Positions 35,627 through 47,039 of a DNA stretch of 64,000 nt are shown here, piece after piece. Position numbers and translations under genes: made by a program. Where the stretch lies: contig CP154956.1 of NCBI GenBank assembly GCA_039621445.1, forward strand, positions 96,290,406 to 96,354,405, in the 5' to 3' direction. Below the pieces are notes generated by a model. The model saw only the letters and a program-made list of their open reading frames with translations. It made no database searches and had not been told where the DNA came from. How positions within the stretch are numbered: position 1 is the first letter of the stretch; the number at the start of each line of letters is the position of its first letter. This DNA is from Euglena gracilis (taxonomy: Eukaryota; Euglenida; Euglenophyceae; Euglenales).

Positions 35627-36155
35627 GCATGGATCAGGGGTTTTCTTAAGGACCCCCCGGGGTGGGGGGGGTCCAGCCTCCGGCTGGCAAAAAGGCTGCT
35701 GGCTGGAAACGAGCTGCTGGCTGGACCCCCCCCCCCCCGGGGATGTAGGGGGGGGGGGGGGTAGGGGGGGTCCGGGGCTGGAGGGGGTTGGGCTGGGCTG
35801 GGTCGGTGAAAAACAAAATTTTCTAACACATTTTTGCCTTCTCGACATTTTGATGAATGGAGCTAGATCAAGGCTGGGGGGCTGTGATGGAGGAAGCTGT
35901 GATGAGGGAGGAAAATGCAGGGATAGGTGAGCTGGGCAGCCCAGTTGGCTGGCCAGCCAGGGGCTGGCTGGCCCGGCCTTCGGCCGGCTGGCCCAGCCTC
36001 CGGCCGGGCTGGACCCAACTTTATTTCACTCGACCCCCCCCCCGGGGGGCTCCCAACCCGAATTTGGGCTGCTGGCTGGATTTGAGCTGCTGGCTGGCTG
36101 GACCCCCCCAGGGGGATAGGGTACGCTCCGGCTTAAGAAAACCCCTGGTGTGGAT
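35627..36155. mobile_element. CAGGGGTTTTCTTAAG-ended element
   Basis: The element is 35635-36147 (513 bp) with ends CAGGGGTTTTCTTAAG and CTTAAGAAAACCCCTG (perfect 16-bp TIR). Flanks GCATGGAT and GTGTGGAT match 6/8, with transitions only. The interior has GCTGGCTGGA repeats and a block (35850-35960) related by inversion to 30.25-30.38 kb. Its right end is about 140 nt from an ankyrin exon. Confidence 0.8.
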
Positions 36156-36286
36156 GGATGGATTTTTCTATGTATGTATGAATGTATGTTTGTATGCATG
36201 TATGTATCTAGCTATCTCGTGTGTGTGGATTTCACATACATGAATATCAATTAAAACACAAACCGGCATGCGAGGTAGTCCAGAAC

Positions 36287-36427
36287 GCCCCTGGGCAGCG
36301 GGGTGCCCCGCTCCCCGCTCTGGAGGTTGACGCCGGCCCCGGCCTGCAGCAGCAGGGTCACGAGCGACGCCTCCCCCACGTCCACCGCCAAGTGGAGCGC
36401 CGACCAGCCGTTGCCATCGCGGCCGGC
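36287..36427 (-). CDS. Ankyrin-repeat gene, internal exon without an AG acceptor
   Basis: Reads AGRDGNGWSALHLAVDVGEA, SLVTLLLQAGAGVNLQSGER, then GTPLPRG|gttctg. This is a full ankyrin repeat (DGNGWSALHLAV...LLLQAGA). A stop codon lies only about 15 nt upstream in this frame, and no AG occurs between it and the coding sequence. The 3' splice site is therefore non-canonical, or a base is wrong. Exit phase 0. Confidence 0.75.
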
Positions 36428-37659
36428 CAGCCGTCACAGAGTTGGGCGTGGCTCGGCAAATTTATTTGCGACACAAAACCGACCAAAAGGCGGCTGCCAC
36501 CACCAATGATGGGCACCAATGACCTCCTGGCAAACAACCCTCGGTAAACTGTTTGCAAACAAGTCAACGATTACACAGACTAGTCCCAGACTTCTATCTC
36601 CATCCATCTGGGGCCGGTGGGCATCACCAACCAGGGGTCAGGATTTTAGGTCTAAATGTCTGCCGAGACCCTAAAACCTAACACTAGGCCTACGGCTGGG
36701 TTTAACTGCAAGCCCAACTTCTAAACCCAACCCCACATTAGGGTTCTGATGACCAGGTTTGTGTAGTGCTGAGCTCTTGGCCTGTCCCGCGGTGCCATGA
36801 GGCAGCAGATGGCGTTGCCAGAGGACCAGCAGAGGCAGGAGACAGTTCATAAAGACAGGTCAGCAAATGGGGACAAGGGGAGAGTTTGCCAGGGGTCCGA
36901 GTCAGAGGGAAACAGTTGGCATTGTTGACCCCCTAGCTGACACACACACACAAATACAAAAAAAATGGAACATCCACTTCTTCTCACACTTGCGATCAAA
37001 TCTTCAAATAAATGTTTTAAACTTTTCAACTCGGGAAAATTGTTATTTTCAATATATAAAAAAATGCGAAAAATCTCAAAAAAGTTTTAGGAGACAGGTC
37101 AGCAGGAGACAGGTCCCAATAACGACAGGTCAGAGAGCACAGAGGGTACAACTTTCCTGGGGAAAGCAGTTTGGTTATCCAGAATCCCAGATCCAGTCGT
37201 GCCCAGTCATTTCACAGGTGCTTGCCCCCCGAAGAAAAAAAATGTCACTGATGTCCAGTCTTTTGGGCATCCTTGGACTGTGTATTTGAGAGTACACAAG
37301 TTGTATTGACAGTTGATTTGTACATGAGTTGTATTTGGGCACACAAAAACAGCTTTTCAGTGTCCAATGAGCAAACAACACGCCTCGCAAGAGACGGAGA
37401 GATGCGCCGGCCGTTCAATGGAATTCACATCTGCCCGAGCAAGTACCGAGGGAAGGGTCCCTTTCCCGACGACTCTTGGACCTCAATGCGAGCCACTTCT
37501 TATTTGCACCAAAGCACTCGAAAGCTATAATTATGTTCCACTCAAACGGTACCTTTATTCAAAAATATGAATCTCTGACATTTCCAACCAAGAGCGAATG
37601 ATGGAAAATACTTGTGTGGAAAAGAACGTTTTGGGGATTCCAATAGCCAAAATAAATAA

Positions 37660-37735
37660 ATACTAATAAATTAAAAGAAAATAGATAAATAATAAAATAA
37701 ATAAATAAATAAATAAATAATAAATAACACCACAA
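37660..37735. repeat. (AAAT)n-rich tract
   Basis: AATAAATAAATA units over about 75 bp. Confidence 0.8.
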
Positions 37736-37885
37736 CGACCAGTGGGTCAATGAAAAGCTCGCCTTTCAAGTGATTCTGACAAAAAAATCAGCGGAGTGCC
37801 ACTGGCATCGAATCCTATGACTGCCAAACTTCCTTTGCGGTGAGTGGTGCTGGGGGTGGGAGGCCCTTGGCAGCTGCTGGATGAC

Positions 37886-37972
37886 GGTGGGGTGGTTGTT
37901 CCGGGCGGCCATCAGGAGGGCGCTGCGCTGGCAGTCGTTGACCGCGTGGACGTCGGCGCGGGCCTGCAGCAG
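37886..37972 (-). CDS. Ankyrin-repeat gene, internal exon
   Basis: Acceptor gccacgag, 29 codons in phase 0/0: LLQARADVHAVNDCQRSALL and MAARNNHPT, then gtcatc. Nearly one repeat unit long, cut at the same place in the repeat as the 39.8-kb exon, which suggests repeat-by-exon duplication. An alternative reading extends into VIQQL. Confidence 0.72.
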
Positions 37973-38116
37973 CTCGTGGCGGCACGGGCGCCGCTTCTTG
38001 GGGGGCTTGGAATGAGACAGCGATGTGGCGATGGGGACGGCAAGACAGTTTTTTTGGACATTTTGCCATTTCGATTCCTCATTTCGCTTTGACCCCGGGC
38101 TTCCAGCCCGGTACCC

Positions 38117-38560
38117 CTATGGGGGGGGCAGGGGGGTTAGCCAGCAGCCTTTTTCCAGCCAGCCCAAATTTTCCAGCTTCTGAGCTGGACCGTCCTTAAG
38201 GAGGGGGGCTGCCTTCCAAAGTAGGTGTGCTTGTGGGACAGGGCTGCCCCAGGAGGTGCCTTCGGACCCTGAACAGACCCCCCACAAGTTTGTCCCCAGT
38301 TTGGTGGACTTGCCCACCAAGCTGGGAACCGCACCTGCTGGGGTTGTGGCCTGGAGTAACCGGTGTGTCGACACGGTGAAAGAGACCCCCCTAACTGTGG
38401 AGTGTGTGCTTGGCGGCCAGCAAAGTAAACAAGGCAGGACCCACCAGGCTCCGGCCACCTCCACAAACACAGACAAAAAGGGCCAGAGGCGGACAACAGC
38501 GCCAGGCCAGAAGAGGGGATAAAAGGCACCAAAAAAACAGCCGCAGTGCACACAGGGTTC
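38117..38560. other. No gene seen; hairpin at 38295-38326
   Basis: CCCAGTTTGGTGG and CCCACCAAGCTGGG form a near-perfect stem with a 5-base loop. Both strands have open frames here, but neither shows a family motif. Confidence 0.4.
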
Positions 38561-39778
38561 TTAAGTAAGCAACGCTCTCAAAGCACGGGCTTAATTCGGC
38601 CGCCAAATTGTGTTGACGTGAGACTCCCCCCCCCCCCGGCTCGTTGGGACAGGATGTTCGAGCAATTTAAACCGTTCGTTGGTAACCCCCCCCCGGGCAT
38701 TTAGCCGAGCAGCTAATTGGTCGTGTTGGAGTCAACATCCCCCAGAGGCCAACAAGTTTGGGAGAATGAGCCAGGGCGTGGAGCAGGTAAGTTCTGTTTA
38801 TCATGTATATCCCCACCGCCTTCTGCCCCACCGTCCACTGACCACACATCTCCAAACCAGAGTTCATTTTTTGTTCGTCTTGCTGAGAGAAAAATAACTT
38901 TGTTTTATTAATTTATTTTCTTGCAAGAAGAGGGGAGTTTTTCCAGTAAATTCTCTCTCGCCATGAGACATGTAAACAGTTTTGTTCATACGTCTAAAAT
39001 TGCTCCAAGTGCTTGCCATTAGTTCTGCCGTCCCCATCCCCACGTCGCCCTCATTGCAAGCCCAAACAGCGGCGGCGCTTGTGTTTGTGTTTCCCAACCT
39101 GCATCGTGAGGAGTGAACCTTCTACATTGCTATATCACCAGGTTCATTCATCGGCTCAAGACTTTTTGTAAAAAATGTCGATTTGCGCAATTGCGCACAT
39201 CGACAAAGAAAAAAAGCTCACGTGCGAGATGTGCCGCCTACGATGAGACATGTCAATAGTGTTGTTTATACGTCTAAAATTGCTCAAATTCTAAATTTTC
39301 AATTCAAAATTCTCAATTCAATTCAAAAGCTCACTTCTAAATTGCGCTTGGCAAAATTATGCAAAAAATCGATTTTTTTTTACCCCAAAAATGCCCTTGA
39401 CAGCTATTTTCCAACCCGTTTTCGCCTATTTTTGACCCATTTTTGCCCATTTTTTGGCCCATTCTTGTCCCCCCGAAAGCGAAAATCCGTTACCGCTGAG
39501 CCACGTGAAGGCGGCTGGAAATAAATAAAATCTCGTTGATGGGAGGGGAGGGGTTTGGGGCGGGGAAAAGGCTGCTGGCTGGCTGGACCCCCCGAGGGGT
39601 GGGGTCAAATTTTCTTAAACCACGCCTGCATGCGTGGTTTAAGAAATGCGTGTAATTTGACTTGGTTTTGACTTGCTCTCGTGCCACCCTTTGCGGAGGG
39701 TCTTGGCGGGCGGCCCTTGGACGTCAAAAAGAAAACAAAAGCCCATAGGGGTTGGGGTTGGGGCAGCCGTGGCTGCAC

Positions 39779-39934
39779 GGCGGCAGGGTGGCCGTGCTGG
39801 GCGGCCAGCATGAGGGCGGAGACCCCCCGTGCGGTCTGGGCGTTGACGGGCGCCCCGGCGCGCAGCAGCAGCTCCGCGACGGCCGCCTGGCCGGCCTCCG
39901 CCGGCAGGCGGCGCCGGCTTCGTGGGTGGGCATG
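39779..39934 (-). CDS. Ankyrin-repeat gene, internal exon
   Basis: Acceptor ggggcccag, 52 codons in phase 0/0. Core AEAGQAAVAELLLRAGAPVN then ARGVSALMLAAQHGHPAA and a gtgcag donor. It spans the end of one ankyrin repeat and most of the next. The first 12 residues (HAHPRSRRRLP) are not repeat-like, so the acceptor could lie a little further in. Confidence 0.8.
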
Positions 39935-40116
39935 CTGGGCCCCTTTTGGGCTTGCGACCACACTGTCCCGGTAAAAAAAAATACAAACCTTAAAAATAAA
40001 AATAAAAAATATATAAATATATAATATGAAAAAATATAATCTAATAAAAAGTTCATAAAAAAACCAGAGAACCCTTCAGGAAGCAATGCAAATCAAGGGA
40101 AGCACGTGGAATTACA

Positions 40117-40220
40117 GAACACACACACACACAAACAACACACACACACACACACAACACACAACACACAACACACAACACACAACACACAACACACAAC
40201 ACACAACACACAACACACAC
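40117..40220. repeat. (ACACACA)n/(CAACACA)n array
   Basis: About 100 bp, followed by (CAG)6. In the coding sense it ends about 180 nt before the 39.9-kb ankyrin exon. Confidence 0.9.
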
Positions 40221-40329
40221 GCAAAAAAAAAACAGCAGCAGCAGCAGCAGCAGGTACAAAAAACAACAAACAACAAACAACGACAGCGTCTGGCGCGTTG
40301 AAAAAGAGTTTTAAAGAATTTTCTTAAAC

Positions 40330-41450
40330 AAAAATCTGCGCCCCTAGAAATACAGGAACCTGAAGTATTATACTGTATACTAGCTTCTGTGCACTTTGTG
40401 CAGCCTAGGCGTGTTTTGTTGCTTTCTTCTTTTTTGGTCTGAGCACGGAAGAAATTTTTAAATTTTGGTGTGGCCTTAAATTGCCTCAAAAAACCATAAA
40501 AATTTCATTCTGGCAGACCTGGCAAAACCACAGCTAAAAATGTTGGCTCCAACAAAAAAAATTATTTCTGGCATTCTGAAACGTTGTATATTGAACCAAA
40601 TCTCAATCTCTTAATTTTTGATTTGGGCATTTTAAGGCCCTCGGTGGTGCACCCACTCCCGTTCCCCCCGGGTCCTAAAAAATACCCTCTGTTCCAGTAA
40701 AAATAAACCGCAATAAATAAAACCTCGGCCCTCTCTGGTTTTTATTTTGTAAATTTTATTTTTTCCTCTTTTTTATATTTAATAAGCCCTGCCGGCCAAC
40801 GGCTCTTTTATGATTCTTTGGGCTCTTGACAAATTCTTTGGGCAACTCTACAAACAGCGGATGCTGTTGTTCAGCAAGCGTGCAGTTTTTCTATGCCGCT
40901 GATGAAGCAAAGAATGTATCTTTTTTTTTTCAGCCGAGCTCTTGATGAGTTAACAAAAGCGGTTGTTCTGTTGCTTTGGGGTGCCTGCATTCTTGCTTGG
41001 TACTTTTCCATCAGCCACCAAGGATTCCTACTGCCCTTTGGAACTCGGGGTTCCAGTTGGTTCCAGTGTTGGTCAATCTTCAGGAACAGAAATGGCACAC
41101 ACAAATGCACGTCGGAGGAGGCTACTGTGGCTGGGCTGGTACAAAGCTGTGGTTGGCTGGCCCCCCCCCGGGGGGGAGAGTGTACAAAAACTTAAACAGA
41201 CTTTTTAGTAGCCATTCATTTGCTTTGAGGTAAAAATAAATCCTCCAAAGAAGCCCGGGGCTTATTGTGGGAGAAGGGGAATGGTGTTCTTGCATAACTG
41301 TATTTCTTGTCCTCAAAAGGCCATAATCAGGGCTAAAAAAAAAAGCTCAAGGGCTGCGCGCAATGTTTAAACTGCTTCCACGTGAAAACACAAAAAATGT
41401 AGAAAATAGCAACGCAACACACAACAAACAAAGTAAAATTTTGACCTTCA
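40330..41450. other. No gene seen
   Basis: AT-rich intron-like sequence of the ankyrin gene. No exon-like island. Confidence 0.5.
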
Positions 41451-41629
41451 TTTTTCATTTCAAAATGACAGATGAAGGATTCACAACCTGAAGATCCGTG
41501 CCCGAAAGAGCCGGAGATCTTTGAGCGTCATTAACTTTGTGGATGGCCCATGAAATCAGCTGAATTGTGGCCCTGACTGCCGGCCTAATGAGGTGGAGTA
41601 TGGCCCGACCGAGGAGAGGAGCAGGCGAC

Positions 41630-41737
41630 AGGAAGCAGGCGGCGCGGTGCGGCCATGAGCGCTGTGTAGCCCGACCGCCAGTCGACGTGCAGGGGCGCCC
41701 GCGCCTCCACCAGCGTCTTGACGACGTCGAGGTGCCC
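41630..41737 (-). CDS. Ankyrin-repeat gene, second recognised exon
   Basis: Acceptor gccgtcgaag, then GHLDVVKTLVEARAPLHVDW and RSGYTALMAAPRRLLP|gtcgcc, 36 codons in phase 0/0. GHLDVVKTLVEARA and YTALMAA are textbook ankyrin segments. The sequence just upstream of the acceptor (CCCGATGCGGCCGTCGAAGG) would read DAAVEG in another frame. An ancestral exon may have been longer, with a 1-base shift. Confidence 0.8.
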
Positions 41738-41795
41738 CTTCGACGGCCGCATCGGGGTGCTTCTTCCAACGTCCGGGGCGGGCCAAGACTGAACA

Positions 41796-41948
41796 TTCCC
41801 CCCAGGCTGTTTTTTTTCCCACCAAAACCCCGGGGGGGGGGGGGGGGAGGAGGGTCTGGAGTGCCCATGAGTGCCTGCCCAGGCAGGCACCACCCCCCCC
41901 CCCCCGGGGTGGGGTCGGCACCCGACTAAAATACGGCCTGATTCCCCC
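41796..41948. mobile_element. CAGGCTGTTTTTT-ended short element with exact 8-bp duplication
   Basis: The element is 41804-41940 (137 bp), flanked by ATTCCCCC on both sides. Ends CAGGCTGTTTTTTTT and GACTAAAATACGGCCTG, interior GTGCCTGCCCAGGCAGGCAC. It lies 67 nt upstream of the ankyrin exon at 41737 in the coding sense. Confidence 0.85.
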
Positions 41949-42231
41949 TTGAAAAAAAGCCACAAAACCAAAAAAAATGGGAGTGACTTCAACAATGATG
42001 ACCTGATTTCATTTGTTTCATTGGATGTGGGAATTTCACTTCATTGGAGATTAGAGGTTGCAGGTGGGGGGCTCTGAAAGGGCTCAGTCAGATAGGGCAC
42101 CACCAGGCTATTCCACACAGCAACGGAGCACACAATAACTCTTGACTCACACAAAAGAACGGCACATTGGAAGCACATTGGAATACTCGGAAAGGTCTGG
42201 GTATCAACCAGGTGGGGAACGTCTGAGAAAC

Positions 42232-42377
42232 CTGTCCCCCATGAAGCTGCACCGATGCCTGCGGCGGTGGATAGGGCCAGGGCCTTCTCCTCCTCAAACG
42301 TGGTGGCAGTTGCCCTCTCCTGTAGCATGGCCGAAGGCAAGCCCTGCACTGGAGCTGCCGTCCGGGTGGGAAGCCCA
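42232..42377 (-). CDS. Exon-like island inside the ankyrin locus
   Basis: Good borders: gttaacctcag acceptor and GGGACAG|gtttct donor. Forty-eight codons with GLPTRTAAPVQGLPSAMLQE, RATATTFEEEKALALSTAAG and IGAASWGT. It is not ankyrin-like. The phase (2 in, 1 out) does not fit direct joining to the neighbouring ankyrin exons (0/0). It may be an alternative exon, an interdomain linker with a missed partner, or unrelated. Confidence 0.45.
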
Positions 42378-43286
42378 CTGAGGTTAACAAAGCCAATTGT
42401 AGTTCTGCCACTGCCACCAACAAATTCGGCGATGTGTGGCTGAAATATGATCGAAGGAGTTAAATCAAAACCACACCCGCTCGGCGTTGCAGGGTCGTAA
42501 CACACACCAACGTTCGATGGAAGGCTGATCGGCCAACTGAGGAATTTGCACCACATTTGCACCCCCCCCCACTAGACTCCCCACTTAAGGTCATTACTCA
42601 ACTTTTCGGAGGTTTCTTTACATTTTACTCTAACAAAATACCTTTGTCCAACGATCCCTCCCCTTCCACAAAGAACTGGAGGTTTGTCCTTTCTTGCTAA
42701 CCTCCTCCAGCAACCCTAACTCCGCCCCACTCCCCAGCCCATGCATCTCTGTGGCGACCAGAAAATTGGGCTGCCCAGTTAGCCCCCAGGGGGGAGTGGG
42801 GAATTGGACCCTAGCTGTACTTGGGCCAGGCTGCGAATGCTGAAATTGGACAGCTGAAAAAAAGGCAGCCACAGGCTAGTGGAACCCCCCCCCCTCCCCA
42901 AGAAGCTCCCATTTTTTACCGAGGTGATTAGGCCCAAATTGCAAGATTTTCCAAATTATGTTCATTCATGTTGTTGTTTTTTCACGCTGATCTGGGAAGT
43001 TAGGGCTATTCTTACCAGTTATTATACTTGTCAGTTATTGGTTGGGATTAGGGTTTGGGAATAGGTTTGGCTCACAACCAATTTTGGACGAAAAAGACTA
43101 AATGCTGACCTAATTTCGCGCCATTTTTGGCCTAAAATTAGGCCTAACTGCTAAAAGAGAAATGTTACCCTAACTCTAACTCCATTCCCAACCATGACAG
43201 GATCATACAATGTTGGCAAACAAAATTTGAGGTTATGTGAGAGTGGGTGGTGTCCAAGCACCTCTGGTCAGCCATGCCCTTGGGCC

Positions 43287-43343
43287 CAGCATCGCCCAGC
43301 ATCGCCCAGCATCGCCCAGCATCGCCCAGCATCGCCCAGCATC
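43287..43343. repeat. 10-bp tandem repeat CAGCATCGCC
   Basis: About 5.7 perfect copies. Confidence 0.9.
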
Positions 43344-44721
43344 ATCAGAGGTGCTTGGTGGTGTCAGCCTGGGTGTGGACCCAAAGCCCACTTCACCACC
43401 CAAGGGGATCTGACCTGACCAGCCCCCTCTCCATACCAAAGCGGAACCCCCCAGGGGGGTTCCACACACCCTCCCCACGTCCCACCTCCTACGCCGCGGT
43501 CCCCTCCATTCCTCGGCACTGCTGTGCTGTGCATTGCAGTGCTGCTCTACCCTGTGGAACCTCAACTACCCTGTTCCCTCAAGGCCATCGATGCTTTTCC
43601 AACCATTGCATGCATGCCAGTGGTCCAGGGGTTTTCCATAGCCGGAAGGGCCCTGCCCCTGAGGGGGGGGGGGGGGTCCACCAGCCAATGCCTTTTTTCT
43701 CAGTCAGCAACTTCCAGCCAGGCTGCGGATCCCGCCGGGTCTGCTGAAATAAAGCGGACTCCGACTGGGCTAGACCAAAGCGGAAATAAAGCGGACCCCG
43801 GCGGCGCGGCTGGGCTAGACCAAAAATCTTAGGCGGCCTAACTCGCACTTAGCTTTGAAAGTGTAAATTTGCGCCGACGCGCAAATCAAATTTTTCTTCG
43901 AAAACCGAGGCCTGAGACTCGAGACAGCCCGCATTAGTGTCTCCCTGCACACCCCAGGCCTGGGGACGAAACCAACGACTTGGAACTCCACACTCTACAG
44001 GCACAGCGCTCCCGGGGCCCAGTGTGCATGAACACAAAGGGCCGGGTGATGAAACGAGGGGGCTTCACGGCGCAGTTGCGCTTTGGCGCAACGATTTTTT
44101 CAAGACAAAAAATAAAACGCTTTGCGCTTTGGCGCAAATTTCTTGCACCGCCCTTTCTGTTGGTGTGGTATTATTCCCGTGTTTTTTAACTTTTTGATTT
44201 TTTTAAATCACAAGACACTCCTTTTGTTGTGTTTTTATGTGCCTTGTTAAAAAAAAAGAGTGCAAATGATCGTCCAAAACATGCACTGTCATGAATCATA
44301 AAACTTGTTGCAAAGTTGAAAATTTTCCTGGGAGGGGATGAAATTTTCTTGGCAGAAAAGTGTACAGTCCCAGGGAGGTCCTAAAGGACTGTAGCTTGCA
44401 TCTTTTTGCGTTTTTTTTGCATTTATTGCATTTTTTTTGCAAAAAAAAAACAAAAAATGCAAAAAAATTCACATAATATTTTTTTGTGTTTTATTACATT
44501 GCATATTTTGAGGGGCCTTGTTGCATATCCCTCCCCTGCGCAGTATGCCAAAATTTTTTGGAGAAGGGATCAAAAATGGCCAAAATGCTGTTTCAGGTGA
44601 TTTTGTGGATTGTGGATGCTCCTTCAAGTTTCCAAATTATCTAAAAATGGCTGAAATATACGTTTTTGCCATTTTTTGGGTACCAGCCAGGTCCGCATGC
44701 CATAAAACAAACAAACAAATG

Positions 44722-44789
44722 TCTGACTGACTGACTGACTGACTGACTGACTGACTGACTGACTGACTGACTGACTGACTGACTGACTG
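44722..44789. repeat. (GACT)n microsatellite
   Basis: About 17 copies of the tetranucleotide. Confidence 0.95.
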
Positions 44790-46651
44790 AATGATCTTAA
44801 TATTTAATATAATGTAATAGAAGTTTGCTTGTAAATCAGTCATTTATTTATTTATTTGCCCAAAGTAATATTTGACTGTATGTTTTGAATATGTTGAATC
44901 TTTTCTTTGGAAGTTCCCAAAGTTTATTGAAAATATATGATATGAAAGATCATTGCCTTTTTGCAAAAGCCTCTTTTCATTTTTTTGCATTTTATGCGGG
45001 TTTGAAGTGCTGTTTTTGGCGGAAAGAATTGGCCAAAATATCCTGTTGCTTACATCATGTTGCATAATTCACAATATAATTATTGCAACAAATACAAAAT
45101 AAATGAAAAGTTATCTGGGAAGGAAAAGTTACCTTTTAATTTGATGAATGTCCTCTCAGAAAAGTGCATATCTCGCGATTTCTGGGAAATGAAATTTGCG
45201 TTGATTTGTGTTTTTTTGTTTTTCTGTTGTTGTTGTTTTTGCGTCGCCTTTGGTGTGTGATGCATTCCCCCCTCTCAATGGCAAAAGCCTTTTCAAGGTT
45301 TTGTTTGGACAAAAAAATAGTTTCATAATATACATATAACGCTGATTCCATAATGCAAATACTAATTGTTGTCGTTCAAATAATCGTTGTCCGCAGTTCA
45401 ACAATATCTGTTCCCCAAAATCTGATGTTCTTTTTACCAGCAAGTGCTGCAGGCAGGCTTCTGCTTGAGGGTTCATAGTTCCTTGGGGGGGGAGGACTCG
45501 ATTGCTGCTACCGGGGGGGAAAAATTTTGTGCCAGAGAAATTTTGCGGCGACAAATTTCGCGGACGACAAATTTCGCGGGATTACTTAAAAATGTCCGGA
45601 AATATTTCACGGGATTTTATTTCTGTGAAGCAAAAATGGCCTGAAAGGGAATACACGGACAAAAATTTCAAGGAATTCCTTAAAAATGTCCGGAAATATT
45701 TCGCGGGATTTGCTTCCGCGAAATTTGTCCGCGCAAATTTTATCTAGGGCAAAATTTTTCCCCCCGGCAGTCCAAGGCGAGTAGAAATTAAAAAAAATAC
45801 CAGTAGAACCTACGGGGGGGGGGGGCACCAGCAGGGCTAGGTAGTGGAAAAATTTTTCCTAGTGACTGGCATGAAACACCGGAGTTGTTGATCCCCAAAA
45901 TTTGCCAGAAATGCCAATTTTGGCAGGTTTTTGGGGCTTTTTGAACAAAATCAGGCAAAAAAAAACTCGTTAAAAGTCCCATTTCCACCTCCATGCTCAG
46001 CGCCAGAGGAAATTTTTTCCAATCGAGGGCCCCCCAGACCCCTTCGGGGGAGGGGGTCTAGCTGGTGGCTTTTTTTCTTGTGTTATCCCCCCCACGGTCT
46101 TTAAGCAAAAGCCTGGTTGCAGGAGTATTGCCATGTTCAGTGTGAACTCCCAGGTCAAAGGACTATCTGTTTTTGTATACAGCAGAATTTTTGTCAGAAA
46201 TTTTAAGTGAATTTCTAAAGAAATTTTCTTCGCAACACAAACAGGGACTAGTTTATGGCTGCCAAGGAAAGCAACCAAACACTGTTTTCATGAAAAATAG
46301 GTAATCACAACACCAAAAACCTTCCCAAATGCCCTCAAAACCACTGTATTGGCCATCTTTTTCCGAATTTTTTTTAGAAAAATGGCGAAAACCTTTTGAC
46401 TGACCTCCAAGAAGGGGCTGGCAAGCTGGGCCACCACACCACCTCAGTGGGGGGGGGGGGGTGCCGCAAGTGGGCTGAACCAAAATGAGGGCTGGCTGCA
46501 GCAGTTTTGCAGACCCCAGGGGGCCTGCAAAACCTGAAAGAGATGTATGGCCCAGCCAGTGGTTCGGAGAGACACTGCTTCGTCCTTCAGGGGGGGGGTG
46601 AGGCAACGTGCAGTCATCCATTTGTGTGCTGCGGTGGGGCTTGGTCGTCAC

Positions 46652-46714
46652 CGCCGCCACACTGCCCCCTTCCGCAGCTGCCAACAGCGCGCGCTCAACA
46701 GGGACGCCCGACAT
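46652..46714 (-). CDS. Ankyrin-repeat gene, probable first exon
   Basis: ATG at 46714, MSGVPVERALLAAAEGGSVA then A and a gtgacg donor: 21 codons ending in phase 0, matching the phase-0 41.7-kb exon. ERALLAAAEGGSVAAV has the helix pattern of an N-terminal capping ankyrin repeat. There is no signal peptide, so a cytosolic protein is expected. The gene would run to the stop at 32709, about 14 kb for roughly 240 recognised codons. Ankyrin proteins bind partners; no enzymatic domain is visible. Confidence 0.65.
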
Positions 46715-47039
46715 GGCGGGGGCTGAGGGAGAGCATGAGAGACAGTGAGAGGGGGGGGGGGGCATCCCACCATGCACCCCAGGCTGGTTGCCAAAACCAA
46801 GGCACCCAACCTTGTGTTTCTTCGGCATTGGGACCCCGGGAATAAAAATAAAATAATAATAAATAAAAGAACAATTGTGGGGAAAAAATTGAAAAAATAC
46901 AGGCAATTGTACACACATGCCAAGGAGACAGCTTCCCATGATTAGACAGCTGCCCAGGCAGGTCCCAACCCCCCCCCCCCAACGGCCAGGAGGGGCTAGC
47001 CACGGGGGGGGGGGGGTGCAGACCAAAAATCGGGACAAA

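Larger units (their letters stand above)
42400..46640. other. Large intron-like stretch, no exon recognised
   Basis: Contains tandem repeats (43.29 and 44.72 kb), a MITE-like C/G block near 45.8-46.1 kb with CGGTCTTTAAGCAAAAGCCTG, and inverted copies of AATTTCGCGG/AAATTTGTCCGCG around 45.54-45.74 kb. No convincing coding island. Confidence 0.45.

Noticed and set aside
35245-35930. DGWM/HPSI repeat frames
   Set aside because: Translation of the TGGA tetranucleotide array.
39495-39511. tRNA A-box-like TGGCTCAGCGGTAACGG on the minus strand (possible SINE)
   Set aside because: No B box at the right distance and no cloverleaf. The block is part of the CAGGGCGT-ended element family.
42041-42231. 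Extension of the 42.3-kb island to a 173-codon frame
   Set aside because: Coding character stops at the GGGACAG|gtttct donor. The rest is AT-rich.
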